A stretch of 64,000 bases of DNA from Emiliania huxleyi CCMP1516 (taxonomy: Eukaryota; Haptophyta; Isochrysidales; Noelaerhabdaceae), in contig NW_005199194.1 of NCBI RefSeq assembly GCF_000372725.1, positions 734,522 to 798,521 of the forward strand, given 5' to 3'. The first letter of the stretch is position 1, and each line of letters begins with the position of its first letter. Of the stretch, positions 9,986 to 23,203 are shown one piece after another. The translations under genes and the position numbers were made by a program. The notes beneath the pieces are model-generated. The model was not told where the DNA came from and made no database searches. It saw only the letters and a program-made list of their open reading frames with translations.

Positions 9986-11243
9986 GGCGCGCAAGGCGCC
10001 TGCTCGCGAGAAGCCGTTCAAGCCCGCCATCATCACCCCCCCAAGCAGCTGCGGCCGCAATTTCAGCCGGTCCCGTGACCGCCCCGACCCGGCAGGTGCG
10101 CGTTTGAGCGAGGGCGTCCTGCAGCGCACCGAGAAGGGGCCGGTCGCGCGCAGCGCCACGCCGCAGGCGTCCGCCGGAGGCCCGCCGGAGGCTGTATGCG
10201 GCGGCCACTTCCCCTCGGTCTTTCGCCGCGCTCCGGCCGCTCCTTGGCTCCTGGCCGTCTCTTCCGAGCGGCTTTGCGCGCCCCCAACATTCCCCTGACA
10301 GCAGCGCCTCACGGCGTGGGCTGCGAGGTCACTCGGGGTGACCCAGGGGGCGGCGGGGGAGCACTCTTCCGCCGGAGTATCGACGGTCTTCCCGCTACTC
10401 GCCCGTTTAAGGTGCATCCACGCCCCGCCCACCACCTTCCCGCAGCCCCCGCTCGGTGACGTCCTCATCTTCTCCCCCCTTGCCCCGCCCCCCTTCAGGC
10501 AAGGCCCTGGCCACCAAACTCGCTCCGGGAACGGGCAGCAGCGCGACGCTTTTTGAGAGCGAGCGGCAGCGGCGGCTCAGCACCAACCTTTGCAACGCAG
10601 GGGCTGGCTGCGTGGGCCCCCCCCACCGGACTCCGTCGGGTTCGCGTCTCCCTACCCGCTGAGGGGAGCGCAGTGTGTGTCTGTGTTTGTGTCTGTGTCC
10701 CTGTCGTGTCGTGTGTGTCGTGTGTAACTCTCGCACTGCTCTGTCTTAGCTCTCGCCACAGGCTCAGCCTCGCCTCTCGCTCTCCGCCCGCACGCTCGAC
10801 GCACACGACAGAACCCGGACGACGTGCGTTTTTGCTTCTCTACAAAACACGCACACCCACGCCCGCCCCAGTCAGCGGACCCAGCGCCATCGAGAACAAA
10901 GACTTTGGCGAGCCAACGCAGCCGAGAGATAAATTCTCCGCAAGAGAGCCTGCCGCTAGCGGAGTAGCGGTGCAGAGCGCGAACTCGCCGTACTCGAGTA
11001 CTGAGCCTAGCGCAGCGCGAACTCGCTCCTGTACATAGTTGCGAAAAGAAAGAAAGAAAGAAAACACACAACCCATGGGAGGGATGGGAGAACGGCACGC
11101 CGCCACCACACAGGGATTTATAGTTGCGCAATCCTAGCCGGACGAGAAGAATTCTTTTCTCCAACGGCCGCGCTCTGGGGTCGCTCGGCGCTCGCCTGTT
11201 CGCCGCTGGTGCTCCCGCCGCCACCCGAGAATTCGGTTGAGAG
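9986..11243. other. No supported gene; one copy of repeat family A
   Basis: Extreme-composition frames only. A dispersed repeat copy lies at 11044-11121. GAATTCTTTTC at 11149-11160 lies about 85 bp upstream of the katanin ATG and may be promoter sequence. Confidence 0.4.
11044..11121 (+). repeat. Dispersed repeat family A, copy 1
   Basis: The core is an AAAGAAAG tract, then ACAACCCAnGGGAGGGATGG, GAACGGCACGCCGCCACCAC and ACAGGGATTTA. Other copies: 20835-20913, 20983-21059 (+), 41023-41095 and 51450-51513 (-). Confidence 0.75.
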
Positions 11244-13983
<2,740 letters not shown>

Positions 13984-14372
13984 GACCCTGAGTGTGCGCG
14001 GTTCAGTTTTTATCATTGGATGAGGGGCTTTAGTTACCTGTCCCGGCTTCGTGTGTCTGCCAGTGTGACTCTTGTCACATGTCAGGACGTAGCTGTCTGT
14101 ATTTTTCGGCGCATGCATGTGTGTATTGCTCGATATGCTTCTTTCATGATTCATAATCATATGTATACGTACTAAAGCAGCCACGGACGCGCGCGGCAGG
14201 ACGTCGACATGGTCCGCTCGTGACGACGGGGTCGTGGGCCAGACGTGGGGCACGTCCACCAAAACGACGAATTTGGACACACAGAAGTCAGAACGCGCGT
14301 GCCTTTTCTGAACCAGCTCCTAAAATAACTACCAAGGAGGACAACACATGCGCAAACGTGCTGAGTAGCGAA
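13984..14372. other. Short convergent intergenic region
   Basis: Lies between the 3' ends of katanin (+) and IFT46 (-). It is AT-richer than its surroundings, as expected for two back-to-back 3' UTRs. No gene seen. Confidence 0.5.
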
Positions 14373-15823
14373 TCACATTGGACCCCAAACGCCGCCGTCC
14401 GCCCCGTCGTCGGGCAAGCCCTCGAGCTGATTCTGGAAGTGCACGTTCGCCTTGAATTCCGAGTAGAGCGTGAAGAGCACGTGCAGCGACTCCGTCAGCG
14501 AGGAGTACACCGGGATGTCGAGGATAGCGCACATAGCTCGAACCAAGTCGGCGAGCTCGAGCGACAGCTCCGCGTCCGGCAGCCGCGCCGTCTCGAGAAG
14601 CTCCTCGAACTTGGCCGGCCAGATCTGCATGAGCGACTCGATGTCCGGCATCGGCTTTGAGTAGCGGACCGAGGGCGCGGGCTTGTGGCGATGCAAATCG
14701 TTGATGCTCGCGACCCACGAGTTGATCTGCCGCGCGTTCTTGTCGGCGTGCTCGATCGAGCGTACCAGCATCGGTTGCACGCCGGACGACTTTGTCGTCG
14801 CTCGCAGCTGCAGCGTGAGCACCGTCGGGTCGCTCTGCGTCGGCGCCGGCTCGTCGAGCACCGTGAGCCCGAGGGTGTCGGGCTTGTTGTCAGGCCGAGG
14901 GACCTTGACGAAGGGGTCGATCTCGCCCACTGCGGGGATGTAGTCGGTGATGAAGGGGCGCATCTTTGTCTCGAGCTCGATCTGGTGCGGCTTGTACCTC
15001 GTAATGTACCCGAACATTTCCGCTATCTCCTGGGAGACGTCGAGGTCGGCGTACTCTGCCGGGTCGTACATGCCCTCCTCAAACATACCCGCGTGCTCCG
15101 CAGCCGACGTGCCCGCGGCAAAGTCTCGGTGCACGGCCGAGCTCAACCCGCCCCCCGGCGAGGAGGCCATCTCGCCAATCTCTGGCTGCTCCACCGTCGC
15201 GAGGGTGGGTGCCTCGGGTCGCCGCTCATACCGCGGTGCCTCCGCTCGCTGCTGCTGCGCCGCCCATGACGGAGGCCTGTCGTCGCGCACCTACTCGACG
15301 CGGGGACACCACTCCTGACGGCGGGCCGCAGAGCCACTCTCCCGTGCTTGCGTGAGGCGACGTGTGGCTCCATCGCGTGCTCAATGCGGCATCGTCGGCG
15401 TGCCGATTCGGGGTCGTCGACGCTCGCTTCCGACTCCACGTCGTACTCCTCGTCGTGCGGGCGGTTGGAGATGGTTCCCGAGGACTGCATCATCGCAGAG
15501 GTGGGCGCACAGCTGCCGCTGCCACTCGCTCGAGGCCGCGCTGCGCCCGCGCCAGCCACAGGCGATGGGTGCTCCGACCCGTTGTCGGAGAGATCGACCG
15601 CCTTGATGCGCAAAAGAGAGATATGAGCTCATGCGCTTGAAGGGATGGCGCTCCTATGCCGGCGCGCCTCATCAAACGGCTGGTTCTGAATGACGCCATC
15701 GCCGCCGTGACCCACATGGTCGCCGTCAAAGTCGTCAAAGTCGTCGTCGTCCACAGCCCGCCGCTCGTTGAACGTTCCCGACCCGTCCTCGTCCGAAAAG
15801 TCGCCGCTGTCTCGTCGCTCCAT
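14373..15823 (-). CDS. IFT46: Intraflagellar transport protein IFT46
   Basis: Exons 15823-15668, 15601-15377 (end approximate) and 15290-14373 give about 432 residues. The N-terminus is acidic and disordered (DDDDFDDFDGD). The conserved C-terminal domain contains YDPAEYADLDVSQEIAEMF, GYITRYKPHQIELETK, IPAVGEIDPFVKVPRPD, SDPTVLTLQLRA and SKPMPDIESLMQIWP, all hallmark IFT46 segments. IFT46 is part of the IFT-B complex and is needed to carry outer dynein arms into cilia, so this organism builds a flagellum or haptonema-type axoneme. Both introns are GC-AG, of 66 and about 86 nt. A sequence shared with 49862-49916 lies 80-170 bp upstream of the ATG. Confidence 0.9.
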
Positions 15824-15904
15824 TGCGCACCGCGCTCGCCTCTGTGGCTCGTAGCGCCCTCGCGCGCGCGCAGGCAATCCAACGCGCGTTTGTTACGTTC
15901 CGGT

Positions 15905-15995
15905 CGTTTCACAGCCTATTGAGAAGAAAATACGTCGTGGCGCTCCACAGCCTTAGAATACGTCCTATGGCGCTGTGCGCTGGTCTGTGAGAGGT
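15905..15995 (-). promoter_or_regulatory. Shared upstream cassette (also at 49862-49916)
   Basis: On the minus strand it reads CAACCTCTCACAGACCAGCG, CACAGCGCCATAGG, then GTATTTTCTTCTCAATA near the IFT46 side. The same blocks occur on the plus strand at 49862-49911. It sits 80-170 bp before the IFT46 ATG, so it may be a promoter module or a small mobile sequence. Confidence 0.4.
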
Positions 15996-15997
15996 TG

Positions 15998-16142
15998 AGG
16001 TGCGAGCCCTGGAGGCCCTGGGGATGGGAGACTACCTTCACAGCTTGCCCGCCAAAAAAAGCTCGACGCTTTGGGCTACGAGAATGAGGAGCTGCGCAAC
16101 CAGCCAACCCCAGCCGAGCTGCAGCTGTCCGAGCAGCTGTGA
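15998..16142 (+). pseudogene. Orphan C-terminal exon with a homopolymer frame break
   Basis: After a possible acceptor (GGTTGAG then GTGCGAG) the frame gives VRALEALGMGDYLHSLPAKK. At a run of seven A (16054-16060) the frame shifts; the alternative frame gives LDALGYENEELRNQPTP and a stop at 16140-16142. Removing one A would join them, so this is either a sequencing error in the homopolymer or a decayed exon. The family is not recognised; the start loosely resembles a SAM-type helix bundle. No upstream exons were found. Confidence 0.3.
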
Positions 16143-16649
16143 GGCAGGGCTTGGCTGGGGGCGGGCGCTAGGGAGGAAGGCACAGCACGCATGTCTGAGG
16201 CGTGAGGGAGACGCACAGGCGCGGACGTCCGGGAGCGGCGGGGGGCAGACGGACCCAAGCGCGAGACGCGGACGATGTCTGAGGGCTGCACGAGGCTCTG
16301 ACATGCGCGAACACGGAGATTAGTGTTGGGTCAGAGTCGCTGTTACCCACGCTATCGAAATTTGCACACAAAACAACGCCCGCAGGCGCAGCTCCGCACG
16401 TGCCCCCCCCCCCCCCCCGCCGGACAAGGGACACCAGGACACCAGCGCAAAATGAAACACAATCAAACACCGAACAAAACGCAGCATGCACACACGAACC
16501 CCTCACATGCGGAAACAAAAACTGGGGTCGTCTAGTGAAAAACATCCAGCAGCGGGCCGCATCACCATCAGCGGCCGCATCCCCCCTCCACATCTCCACC
16601 ATGGTGTGTCGTGATGCGGAGCGCGTACAAATGGACGGAGATACGCGAG
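16143..16649. other. No supported gene
   Basis: Includes a 17-C run near 16403. Short frames only. Confidence 0.4.
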
Positions 16650-17602
16650 TCAGAGGGTCGTAACGGTGGCCGACCTCCAGCCGTTCAGCAGGGACTTGCT
16701 AGAGCTGTAGCTTGCTTGGTCGAGCGAGGATCGTGGCGATTGTGACGAGGCACGTTCCAGCTCGCCGAGGGTCTTGAACTCGCCCTCGCGTGCGATCGGG
16801 TGATGCGGCCTGGAGATGCTGGGGATGTTGAAGAGGACGAAGAAGGTCGGTAACATGAAGAGGGCGACGCACACGGCCAAGCAGCCTACAGACGTGGTCT
16901 ATATGTGGTATTGCTTACGGGCGCAGCATCCGCGCGGCGCTCGACAAAGTCTGAGAGCCTCCGGTGTGCATCGTGCCGATGCTCATCGCAAGGAAGTAAG
17001 CCGTCGCCCCGACGACCAAGCTAACGTAACCGCTGCAGAAGTAGACCTGCGGCAGGATGAAGAGGCGGCCGAAGGCATGCACCGTATCCCGCGGGTGCAG
17101 CTCATCATCGAGGATTGGAATCAGAAAGGCGCCCGACATGATTGCCGCCGAGATGAAGGAGAAGAGGGAGAAGCAGAAACTGATAGTCGCCACCGTCTTG
17201 CAGAAACCCCCGTTCAGGTCCGGCTCCGCGAAGAACCCACTTCCGGCGACGGAGAGCATGAGAGCAGAGATGATGCCTTGCACCTGGGAGGAGTGATCGA
17301 CTCTTCGTGAACTCTCACGACGGCGAAGGGCGGCGGTGGGGCGGAGGTGGTGTGGCTGAGGCGACGGGTACGCGGCGAGGGCGCCTCGAGCCCCTTTGCG
17401 ATGCCCTGACGGGTGCGCTTGATCGCCTAGCAGTACGCAACCTTATTCCAAGATCGGACCCCTAACCACGCCTCTCGTGCGCTTGCGCTCTCGCCTTGAC
17501 GTCGGCAGTGCTCCGTCCGAGAAAACGAGCCCGAGCCCTGGCGGAATGGAGGAAGATTTGGCCCTTGGTGGAGGCCGTCGGGCTGCTGCTCGTCTCCGCC
17601 AT
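16650..17602 (-). CDS. Four-transmembrane-segment protein, unknown family
   Basis: Exons 17602-17495, 17426-17385, 17283-16959 and 16885-16650 give 236 residues with all phases consistent. A Ser/Thr-rich N-terminus and a basic stretch (IKRTRQGIAKGLE) precede four hydrophobic segments: ~50-67, 77-98 (TISFCFSLFSFISAAIMSG), 120-143 (LPQVYFCSGYVSLVVGATAY) and 158-178 (VCVALFMLPTFFVLFNIP). The C-terminal tail is polar and Ser-rich. No motif identifies a family; a tetraspan-like or small channel role is only a guess. All three introns (68, 101, 73 nt) are GC-AG, and each starts like the following exon (e.g. GCGAGAGCGCAAGCGC versus GCGATCAAGCGC). GAATTCTTTTC on the sense strand lies ~100 bp upstream of the ATG. 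Confidence 0.6.
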
Positions 17603-17818
17603 GGACGCAAGGCAGGCGCAGGTTGAGGTAGCCGACCGCGTTGTGAGAGAGACGCGCAAGGCCCGAGAAGGCCCCGAGAAGGCGTCTCACGAGTGTTTCG
17701 AGAAAAGAATTCTACGAATACAAGCCCCTCGAGAAAAGAATTTTACAACCTACAACAGCATGTGCATAGATATCTTCGGACTGAACAACAATAGGGCGCA
17801 GATAGCGAAGAAGCACAC

Positions 17819-18120
17819 TCAATGGCACAAACCCAGAAGTAGCGGGCCCCGTGACGCATCCATTTCCATAAGGTCCCCACAGCGAAAGTGGATGACGGCA
17901 TCATCGAGGTCATACGTGTACTTCTGCGTCTTTGAGCCGCTGCTTGGTGCTTGCCAACACCCCCCTTGATTGAGTGTGCACAACCGAATAGCGCTCGGCT
18001 GCGGCTCGGATCTCGCGACGCCAAACGGCGGCAAATAACGGCCAACCATGGGTGCAAAAATGCGTGATGATCATGCGACATTTGCAGGTTCCTTCTATTT
18101 GTGCCGGGGTCAACAAACCT
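17819..18120 (-). pseudogene. Decayed glycosyltransferase-like remnant
   Basis: One minus-strand frame contains YDLDDAVIHFRCGDLMEM. The core DDAVIHFRCGD resembles the sugar-nucleotide loop seen in algal fucosyltransferase-like proteins (VIHxRxGD). The reading frame around it is broken: useful peptide on either side lies in other frames (RMIITHFCTHGWPLFAAVW upstream, RYFWVCAIE downstream). No complete gene can be assembled, so this is most likely a pseudogene. Confidence 0.35.
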
Positions 18121-18266
18121 CCTTAACCTCCTTAACCCACTCGTCGAGTCTCTCAGCAAGATCGAGGCGAGACCCGAATTCTCACAGAGAGGACGGGCGT
18201 GGGTGAGCGGTGTGTGTGTGTGCGCGCGCGCGCAGCCCGAGTGCCCCCCCCCCCCCCCCTCCCCTC

Positions 18267-19143
18267 CTAGATCCAGAAGTGGCTCCTGATTCCAAGCGAC
18301 CGGAGGTGATGCATGAGCTTGATCGCCTCGTCAACAGCCGCGTGCGCGACTGACTCCGCTTTCCAGCCAAAATTATTCCCGTCGAATTGAAAGTGATATT
18401 CAAAGAAGAACTCGTCCACAAGCTCGGCCAGCTCTGGGCGACTGGCGATGCCGTAGGCGATCTCCAGCTCAGGGCCTCCGTCGATGTCGAGCTTGACCGA
18501 CACAAAATCTTCCTTGGTCGCTGCGTGCGGCAAGACCTTTAGGAAGCTAGTGTCCGGCGCTGCACCGGCCGGCCCAAACTGGCTCGTGTTCAAGTCGGCC
18601 TCTTCGATGTAGTGGTTGTAGAATCGGATCCTGGGCACACGCGCAGGTGAGGATGTGAGAGGATGTTGTGAGGATTCGATTCGGAGGCAGGAAGTGTTGC
18701 CGGGAAGAGGCAGCGAGGGCGCGCCTTGGCCGGAGGAACGGCGGGACGTGACGCCACCAGGCCGCCGGACGGTGATAAGCCCCCTCCCATGCGTATATGT
18801 CGTCGAACTCCACGCAGTTCTCGCGATACCAGGAGAAGAAGAGCGGGATGGACGGGCCGCTCCCCGATGCCTCCAGAGGTCGGCTCGGATCGCCGTCCCA
18901 GTCGCCGTATGTCGTGCACCCGAGATCGAAGAACTTGTTTCGGCCCCGCTTTGGCTTGTCGGCCTTGTCAGCCTTGTCGCACTGGTTCTCGAGCAGGATG
19001 TAGTCGATGTTGAACAATGCCTTGTTGGGTGGAGCCGGATGCACGAGCCCTCCACCCAACGACTGAAGCTCCGCCGTCTCGGCCCTTGAGAGTGGCAACG
19101 AGCTCTTGCACACACTTTGAAACGCAAGCGGGTGTCTGGCCAT
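18267..19143 (-). CDS. FkbM-like methyltransferase-fold protein
   Basis: Exons 19143-18731 and 18630-18267 give about 258 residues. The nucleotide-binding part shows NKFFDLGCTTYGDWDGD, followed by SIPLFFSWYREN and FDDIYAWE, the arrangement of FkbM-type SAM methyltransferases in algae. Exon 2 continues with IRFYNHYI, then FVSVKLDIDGGPELEIAYG, and ends in SLGIRSHFWI. A 100-nt GC-AG intron separates the exons. The true N-terminus is uncertain: an upstream exon at 19586-19388 starting MIPLVLGVLAA could provide a signal peptide. The substrate is unknown. Confidence 0.6.
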
Positions 19144-19387
19144 ACCGGTCAACGGTTCGATTAGCCCGGAGCGTCGGCGGGCCCTGAACCTGGAGAGGTG
19201 ACGAGCGATGTTGGGCGGAGGTCGCAGCACGCTTTGTCCGCGTGGGTGTGTTGCGTTCGCGACCCACGCCGCCCACTCCGCTGCGTTAGCTCGCTGCGAC
19301 CACGCCAGCTTGCACAGCCCAGGGCCGCCGGCCTAGTCGCAGTAAGCAAGCTTAAGTCCTAAGTCCAAGATCGGACCCCTATTGAAA

Positions 19388-19586
19388 CTCTTCGGCCGGC
19401 GACCTGTTTGGCGACCGCGCCACCCGTCCACGCTCGCTCAAAGGCGCTCGACGTGTAAATCTCGCTGTCGGTCGGAGCAACTGGGAGCTGGCCCGGAATC
19501 CTTGACCAGATTTGCTGCGGCTGTTGAGCGCTGTCAGAGCGGTGCCCCGGGGGCGCGGCGAGCACCCCAAGCACCAGCGGTATCAT
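19388..19586 (-). CDS. Candidate signal-peptide exon upstream of the FkbM-like gene
   Basis: From an ATG at 19586 it reads MIPLVLGVLAAPPG and about 50 further residues to a CAG|GT junction near 19388. It would suit the first exon of a secreted or type II membrane protein, and the next gene on this strand lacks a leader. Direct splicing to the first acceptor found (near 19192) gives a different frame from the FkbM-like exon, so the link is not proven. Confidence 0.3.
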
Positions 19587-19739
19587 GTATGCCGGGTGCG
19601 CGCCGAGCTCAGACGCCGTGATGCCCCATCGTTTTCTTCGCCAGTGTGTGTGTGTGTGTGTGACGCCACCGCAGGTGCAGTGCCGCCATCGGCATCGCCT
19701 CCCACGTCTTGAGACTTGACACACTTGAGTGTTACACAT

Positions 19740-19950
19740 GGCAGGGCCTCGGGCGGCCAGTTCGGAGAAGCACTTTGAGGCAACCAACCGATGATGTGGT
19801 TGAGCGTGTCCCGGATGATAGGGCCACACGTCGGCCGCATTTGGAATCCGATGCCATGCAGCAAGGCCAAGGCTCGAAGGGTGAAGTATAGTGGCAAATG
19901 ATTGCCGACAGAATCGGACCTCTCCTCCTGGCCCGCGCCGCACGCAGCGA
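19740..19950 (-). CDS. Hypothetical exon
   Basis: The minus-strand frame gives HLPLYFTLRALALLHGIGFQ, then a Cys, IIRDTLNHIIGWLP and a Trp-Pro-rich end. The composition is protein-like, unlike other frames here, and it is open for more than 130 residues. No family is recognised and no clear start or splice partners were found. It could belong to the gene running toward 19.1 kb or to a remnant. Confidence 0.3.
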
Positions 19951-20302
19951 GACGGTGAGAGGCTGGCCGGTTGGCCGTCTGGAGGGGTCGCGGGGAGATC
20001 ATTGCGGTGTCGGGGGTCGCGCCGAGAGAGCGCGGCGATGCGTGCTACCAACGCCCGCCATGCGCGAACGCTGTCGGCGCCCCTGGCCTCGCAAGAGGTG
20101 ATCTGTGATCTGTGAGGATCCGCCCGCAGGCGCATTTTGGCGAGGTCTATACTATGTGTGGCTGTGGTGTTAAGGTGTCATGCGGTTGGCCAGGTTGGTT
20201 TTGTGGGGCTGCGGAGCCGGGCGTGGGGCGAGGCCGAGGGACGGCCAGCTCGGAGGCGTCCCCGCCCAAGCAGAAGCACCGAAAAAATATTCCTTATAAT
20301 AT

Positions 20303-20683
20303 TGCAGAGCAGTGTGCAATCTTTACCGGTATGAGACTGGTATTTGGCGATATTTTGATTAGTTTTGGAGTGGTATGGTATAGTGGTATGCGAAAGTGGT
20401 ATGCGGGGTTTTCAGTAGTTGTAGCGGCTGTCGGTGTGGTCCCGGGGGCGAAACCATGCAAAAGTGCGGGTATTACCCGGGTATACCCGGGTTTTTGCAG
20501 GTATACCCGCAAAATACCCGGTATTTTGCCGATTTTGCCGATTTTGCCACCAAGAAGGCACTCCGACTCGCTTTGATTTCCGTGAGGCAACTGGTATCCC
20601 GTACCACTTTTTGATTAGTGCAGGCCTTGGGTTTGATTAGCCAAAAACTCCCATACCGGTAAAGATTGCACACTGTTGCAGAG
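20303..20683. mobile_element. ~380-bp AT-rich element with inverted ends
   Basis: GTGTGCAATCTTTACCGGTA at 20312-20331 is repeated inverted at 20654-20674. The ends extend to about 30 bp (20303-20333 versus 20652-20683). The interior is distinctly AT-rich and includes ATTTTGATTAGTTTTGGAGT, partly mirrored by TTTGATTAGCCAAAAACTCC near the right end. It also carries the family C core with pGGTATTTTGC. It has no coding capacity. Confidence 0.65.
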
Positions 20684-20834
20684 TCCAGCGAGAGATTACA
20701 GATTTCGGGGTCGTATCTCGCGGTAAAACCGGCTCCCGTCGTGTACGCCTGCGTGTGCTGTGTTAGTGCCAGTGCGCGCCAGTCACGTGCACAGTGCTGT
20801 TGCGAGGGGAGTGAAAGAATTTTGTGCGAGTGAA

Positions 20835-21059
20835 AGAAAGAAAGAAAGATAAAGAAAACAAGTTAACGACCAAGGGAGGGATGGGAGGACGGCACGCCGC
20901 CACCATACACAGGGATTTTAAGCACTTGGAGCACTTGTGGAGCACTTGGAGACGCGGCACTTGGAGCACTTGGAGTGCAGAAAGAAAGAAAGAAAGATAA
21001 GAAAACGGACAACCCAAGGGAGGGATGGGAGAACGGCACGCCGCCACCACACAGGGATT
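20835..21059 (+). repeat. Two tandem copies of dispersed repeat family A
   Basis: Copies at 20835-20913 and 20983-21059, each with an AAAGAAAGATAAGAAAAC tract, then AAGGGAGGGATGGGAGnACG and CACGCCGCCACC. They are separated by a short GGAGCACTTGGAG tandem. Confidence 0.7.
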
Positions 21060-21243
21060 GGAGTGCAGTCGGCAACCGCACGCCCAGGACGTTTTATTTA
21101 TCCGTGTGATCTAAACGCCCCACTAAACGCGGCGACGACGGGCGCTCTGCATAAAACGCGCGACTGACGGGCGCTCTGGTCACCCAAACTAAGCCGCCGG
21201 CGGCGGGGGCCCCTTGCGCTCGATCCCTGCGTCGCGATCGCAC

Positions 21244-21720
21244 ATGCCAAGCCTATCCTGCTGGGGCGCCCTCCTCGCCAGTGCGGTCGCGCTACCGACG
21301 GCCTATGAGCGCCACACTCCTGGTCGCATCCAAGACCCGCCCGATGCGCCGGCGGGGAGCGCCGGCACTGCGCTGCCATCTGAGCGTCACATGAATTTTG
21401 CGGCCGCCCCGCTTGGGAACGCTCGATGCAAATCCAGCAATGCGTATTGGATTCCAAACTCTAGGTTGGAGTTGGACGGCAAGACATGGGCCGGCGAAGT
21501 AAATTGCGGGCATTACCATTGCATGCTATCTAAATGGTCTGGGACCTACAAGCTCCGTGTCGACTGCGTTAAGACTGACGGAAAGGCAACAGACTTTTAT
21601 TTTCACGACGGTGACGACACCGTGGAGCTGTTGATGAATCACAACGGTGATCATACCGTTAAATACAACGGCAATGATTACATAGAAAGAATCGGTTTCT
21701 GCTCATCCAAGTGCAAATGA
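21244..21720 (+). CDS. Small secreted Cys-containing protein, unknown function
   Basis: The ATG at 21244 opens 158 residues. Residues 1-18 (MPSLSCWGALLASAVALP) are a signal peptide. After a Pro-rich spacer, a compact C-terminal domain of ~90 residues has six Cys, aromatic residues, and segments such as YWIPNSRLELDGKTWAGEV and DFYFHDGDDTVELLMNHNGD. It ends in GFCSSKCK. Three disulfides are plausible. The C-terminal third is clearly AT-richer with different codon choice from neighbours, which may point to recent acquisition. No family is recognised. Confidence 0.6.
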   Translation: MPSLSCWGALLASAVALPTAYERHTPGRIQDPPDAPAGSAGTALPSERHMNFAAAPLGNARCKSSNAYWIPNSRLELDGKTWAGEVNCGHYHCMLSKWSGTYKLRVDCVKTDGKATDFYFHDGDDTVELLMNHNGDHTVKYNGNDYIERIGFCSSKCK

Positions 21721-23203
21721 ATGAAGAATTTTACAACAAAGGCGGTCGCACGACACTGGGCACGGGACTGGCGCGCGCTGGCTGAATGAAGAATCTCCTC
21801 AGCTATCACTTCCTTGTGCACGAGCGCGGCCTCAGCGGCGGCGCGGGCGGGGGTATGTGAGTGTTCTGACAGCCGTTCTGACAGCTTTCCGACGGTAATA
21901 CTGTCCCGTTTTGCTGTTCACAGCTAGGGACGGCCTCTGCGGCAAAAAAAATCACCCCCACCGCCCTCCCACCACACCAAACCTTCGGCTCCCGCTCAGA
22001 GGCGAGCCGCGCCCGTGCTGCGCGCCGAGGCGGCGCCGAGGCCGGCGCCTTGCACCCGGCCCGCGGCCGGCACCGCCTCGCCCCACAACTGACCGCCCTG
22101 CGGCCCCTGCGCAGGCGTGCCACAGACGTCGCTCAAAAAGCGACGCCGGGTGTGGGCTGCTCCCTTGACCCGTCACCCGCCGCGCCCTCGCCCGGCCGCC
22201 TCACCGCTCACGGAGCGCTCGGATGCGACCGCGCGCGCGGTCGCTGCTCCGCCCCTCCGCCGCGCGCGCCGCGCGCGCGCTGCCGCCGCCGCCGCCGCCG
22301 CCGCCCCCTCCTCGCCGTCTTCCCCACCCTACCCTCTGTTGCGCGCGCCGCGCGCTGCGCGCCCCCGCCCCCACCCCCGCCCCCGCCCCCGCCCCCGCCC
22401 CCGCTCCCACGCGCCCCTTCCCCGGTAGGTGTGCGTAGAAAGTAGAGCCAATCGAGAGGTGGCAGAAGCCGCCGTGTGTGACACATATTGCGGCACGTGA
22501 GTGAGACAGCCCCGGCGCGCGCGCGCGCGCAGCGCCGCTGAGCGCAACAGACAGGCGTTTTTTATGCAAACAGCAAACGGGACGGCCTGCGCAGCCTCTA
22601 ACTATTTACAGTTAAGACTCACCATCTGGTCTGAGTAAAGGAGAGCGATATCAGTGTCGGTTACAGCAGAAAGATTCCTTAATTCTCTCCCCTACAAAAA
22701 AGTCCGGTGAGGAACCGACATCATGGCCCGGGAATACCGTGCTCTCAGCCTCGGGTCTGCTCGCCGACAGGAGGATGATCGAAAGGCTGCCGTTTGATTG
22801 TTTGTGATCCCCATGAATGCCCACTCACAGAGGCGCGATGTGCTTTTTAGAGCCGTAAGTGCACGATCGTCCACGTGCTCGGGTCGTTGGCCCCCTCTCA
22901 CAGCTCTTCACACTGCACCTCTTCACACTTCAGCGCAGCCGGTCCGTCGCGCAGAGCATTGCGGCTGCCACACTGGTCACTGCTGGACCCGCCCGACGCA
23001 CCCTGACCCACGGCGAACCCCCTCCCCGACTCCCGCCGGCGCGCGGCGCCGCGCGCGCCGCAGCCCATAGAATATTTTATACAGTACGATACGGGTACCT
23101 CGCGCACAGCTTGCGCTGTGTCGGCTGCACTCGTTTCTCTACATTCTAGAAGACTGAGTGTACGCATGCAGGGGGAAGAGCGCTCGTTTTGTCGCACCTG
23201 TTC
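21721..23203. other. GC-extreme stretch without a supported gene
   Basis: Contains (GCC)n near 22270-22320, (CCCCG)n-like runs near 22365-22410 and alternating CG near 22515-22535. GTCCCGTTTTGCTGTT (21901) recurs inverted at 22567. 22671-22712 matches 52151-52200 inverted (CAGAAAGATTCCTTAATTCT). Long frames here are compositional. Confidence 0.45.

Noticed and set aside
10500..10620. Possible COQ8/ABC1-like exon (TLFESERQRRLSTNLCNA)
   Set aside because: Similarity too weak and no kinase exons nearby.
22000..22440. Overlapping Pro/Arg/Ala-rich frames on both strands
   Set aside because: Generated by GCC and CCCCG repeats.
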